In this document: in pieces, positions 63,784-64,000 of the stretch | Layout of the letters: each line of letters begins with the position of its first letter | How positions within the stretch are numbered: the first letter of the stretch is position 1 | Assembly (NCBI RefSeq): GCF_965118125.1 | Contig: NZ_OZ221287.1 | Coordinates: 1,736,001-1,800,000, forward strand | Length of the DNA: 64,000 nt | From: Pararobbsia alpina_A | GTDB lineage: Bacteria > Pseudomonadota > Gammaproteobacteria > Burkholderiales > Burkholderiaceae | Direction: 5' to 3' | Notes under the pieces: model-generated | The model's database searches: none | The model's input: only the letters and a program-made list of their open reading frames with translations | Told to the model about the DNA's origin: nothing | Position numbers and translations under genes: made by a program

Positions 63784-64000
63784 CACTCGACAGAGGGGTC
63801 GCGGGGCGCGTCGCTGTCCGCGAAGACGTCGCCGGCTGTCACGCGCTCCGTGCGGTCTTTCGCTGGATCGGATCGTTCGGTTTCAGCTGCGTCCGGCGCG
63901 GATTCACGCGGTGTCCGCGGTGTCGATTCCGACGCCTCCGGCGTTGTTGCGTGCGTGTCGAGCCAATCATTGAGCAGGCTCAGCGGATTTCGTGCCCGAT
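63783..64000 (-). CDS. C-terminal end of an upstream tre/glg operon gene (truncated by window)
   Basis: The minus-strand frame from the right edge reads RARNPLSLLNDWLDTH followed by a Thr/Pro/Asp/Glu-rich tail (ending DPSVE) and a TGA at 63783-63785 that overlaps the treZ start. About 72 residues are visible, mostly low complexity. By operon context in Burkholderiaceae it is probably the end of a glycogen-metabolism enzyme such as debranching enzyme GlgX, but the visible part carries no diagnostic motif. Confidence 0.6.
   Translation of the reverse strand, partial: RARNPLSLLNDWLDTHATTPEASESTPRTPRESAPDAAETERSDPAKDRTERVTAGDVFADSDAPRDPSVE

Overview
The window looks like a chromosome segment of a beta-proteobacterium of the Burkholderiaceae (Burkholderia/Paraburkholderia/Robbsia/Pandoraea range). 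This rests on the high GC content seen throughout, on Burkholderiales-type gene families (DUF2863, BspC-like, the CoA-lyase between acnA and mdh), and on the core order acnA - mdh - gntR - sdhCDABE - gltA - leuCDB - asd - fimV - truA - trpF - trpB - DNA methyltransferase - trpA - accD - folC - SPOR - cvpA - purF - metZ. I cannot fix the genus from sequence reading alone.

Layout. (1) 1-5.0 kb, accessory: the C-terminal part of a very large CdiA/FHA-type contact-dependent inhibition protein with a nuclease-like toxin tip, then a CPCC cysteine-rich protein, an AT-richer 155-residue candidate immunity protein, and an orphan MazE-like antitoxin behind a 20-bp palindrome. (2) 5.1-20.4 kb, mixed metabolism and regulation: APC amino-acid permease and SDR dehydrogenase divergent from an EutR-like AraC regulator, phosphotransferase, enoyl-CoA hydratase-like protein, methionine-type aminotransferase, PIN nuclease, YaaA, M14 carboxypeptidase, BspC-like secreted protein, CbiM-like membrane protein, LuxR-type response regulator with a long tail, DUF2863, and an unrecognised 327-residue protein. 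(3) 20.5-32.6 kb, TCA block: acnA, an MliC-like secreted protein, CoA-lyase, mdh, a GntR regulator preceded by a perfect 26-bp palindrome, the complete succinate dehydrogenase operon with its assembly factor, and citrate synthase. (4) 32.6-33.6 kb: three small unrecognised membrane-protein genes inserted between gltA and leuC. (5) 33.7-39.2 kb, amino-acid biosynthesis: leuC, an exported 11-residue-repeat (LEA-like) protein, leuD, leuB and asd. (6) 39.5-54.3 kb: fimV, truA, trpF, trpB, an orphan DNA methyltransferase, trpA, accD, folC, a SPOR protein, cvpA, purF, then metZ under a SAM-II riboswitch with a terminator. (7) 54.4-56.5 kb: AraC regulator, FKBP isomerase and a degenerate histidine-kinase-like protein. 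(8) 56.5-64 kb: the maltooligosyl-trehalose operon treZ - malQ - treY (minus strand) with overlapping stops and starts, entered by the end of a further gene at the right edge.

How the parts fit: blocks 3, 5 and 6 are housekeeping carbon, branched-chain, aspartate-family, tryptophan, fatty-acid, folate, purine and methionine metabolism, with transcription terminators between units. Block 8 converts glycogen-type glucans to trehalose. The accessory signals of most interest are the CDI toxin/immunity end, the three-gene membrane cassette, the LEA-like repeat protein between leuC and leuD, the methyltransferase embedded in the trp operon, several undescribed palindromic operator candidates, and low-complexity inserts in otherwise conserved enzymes.
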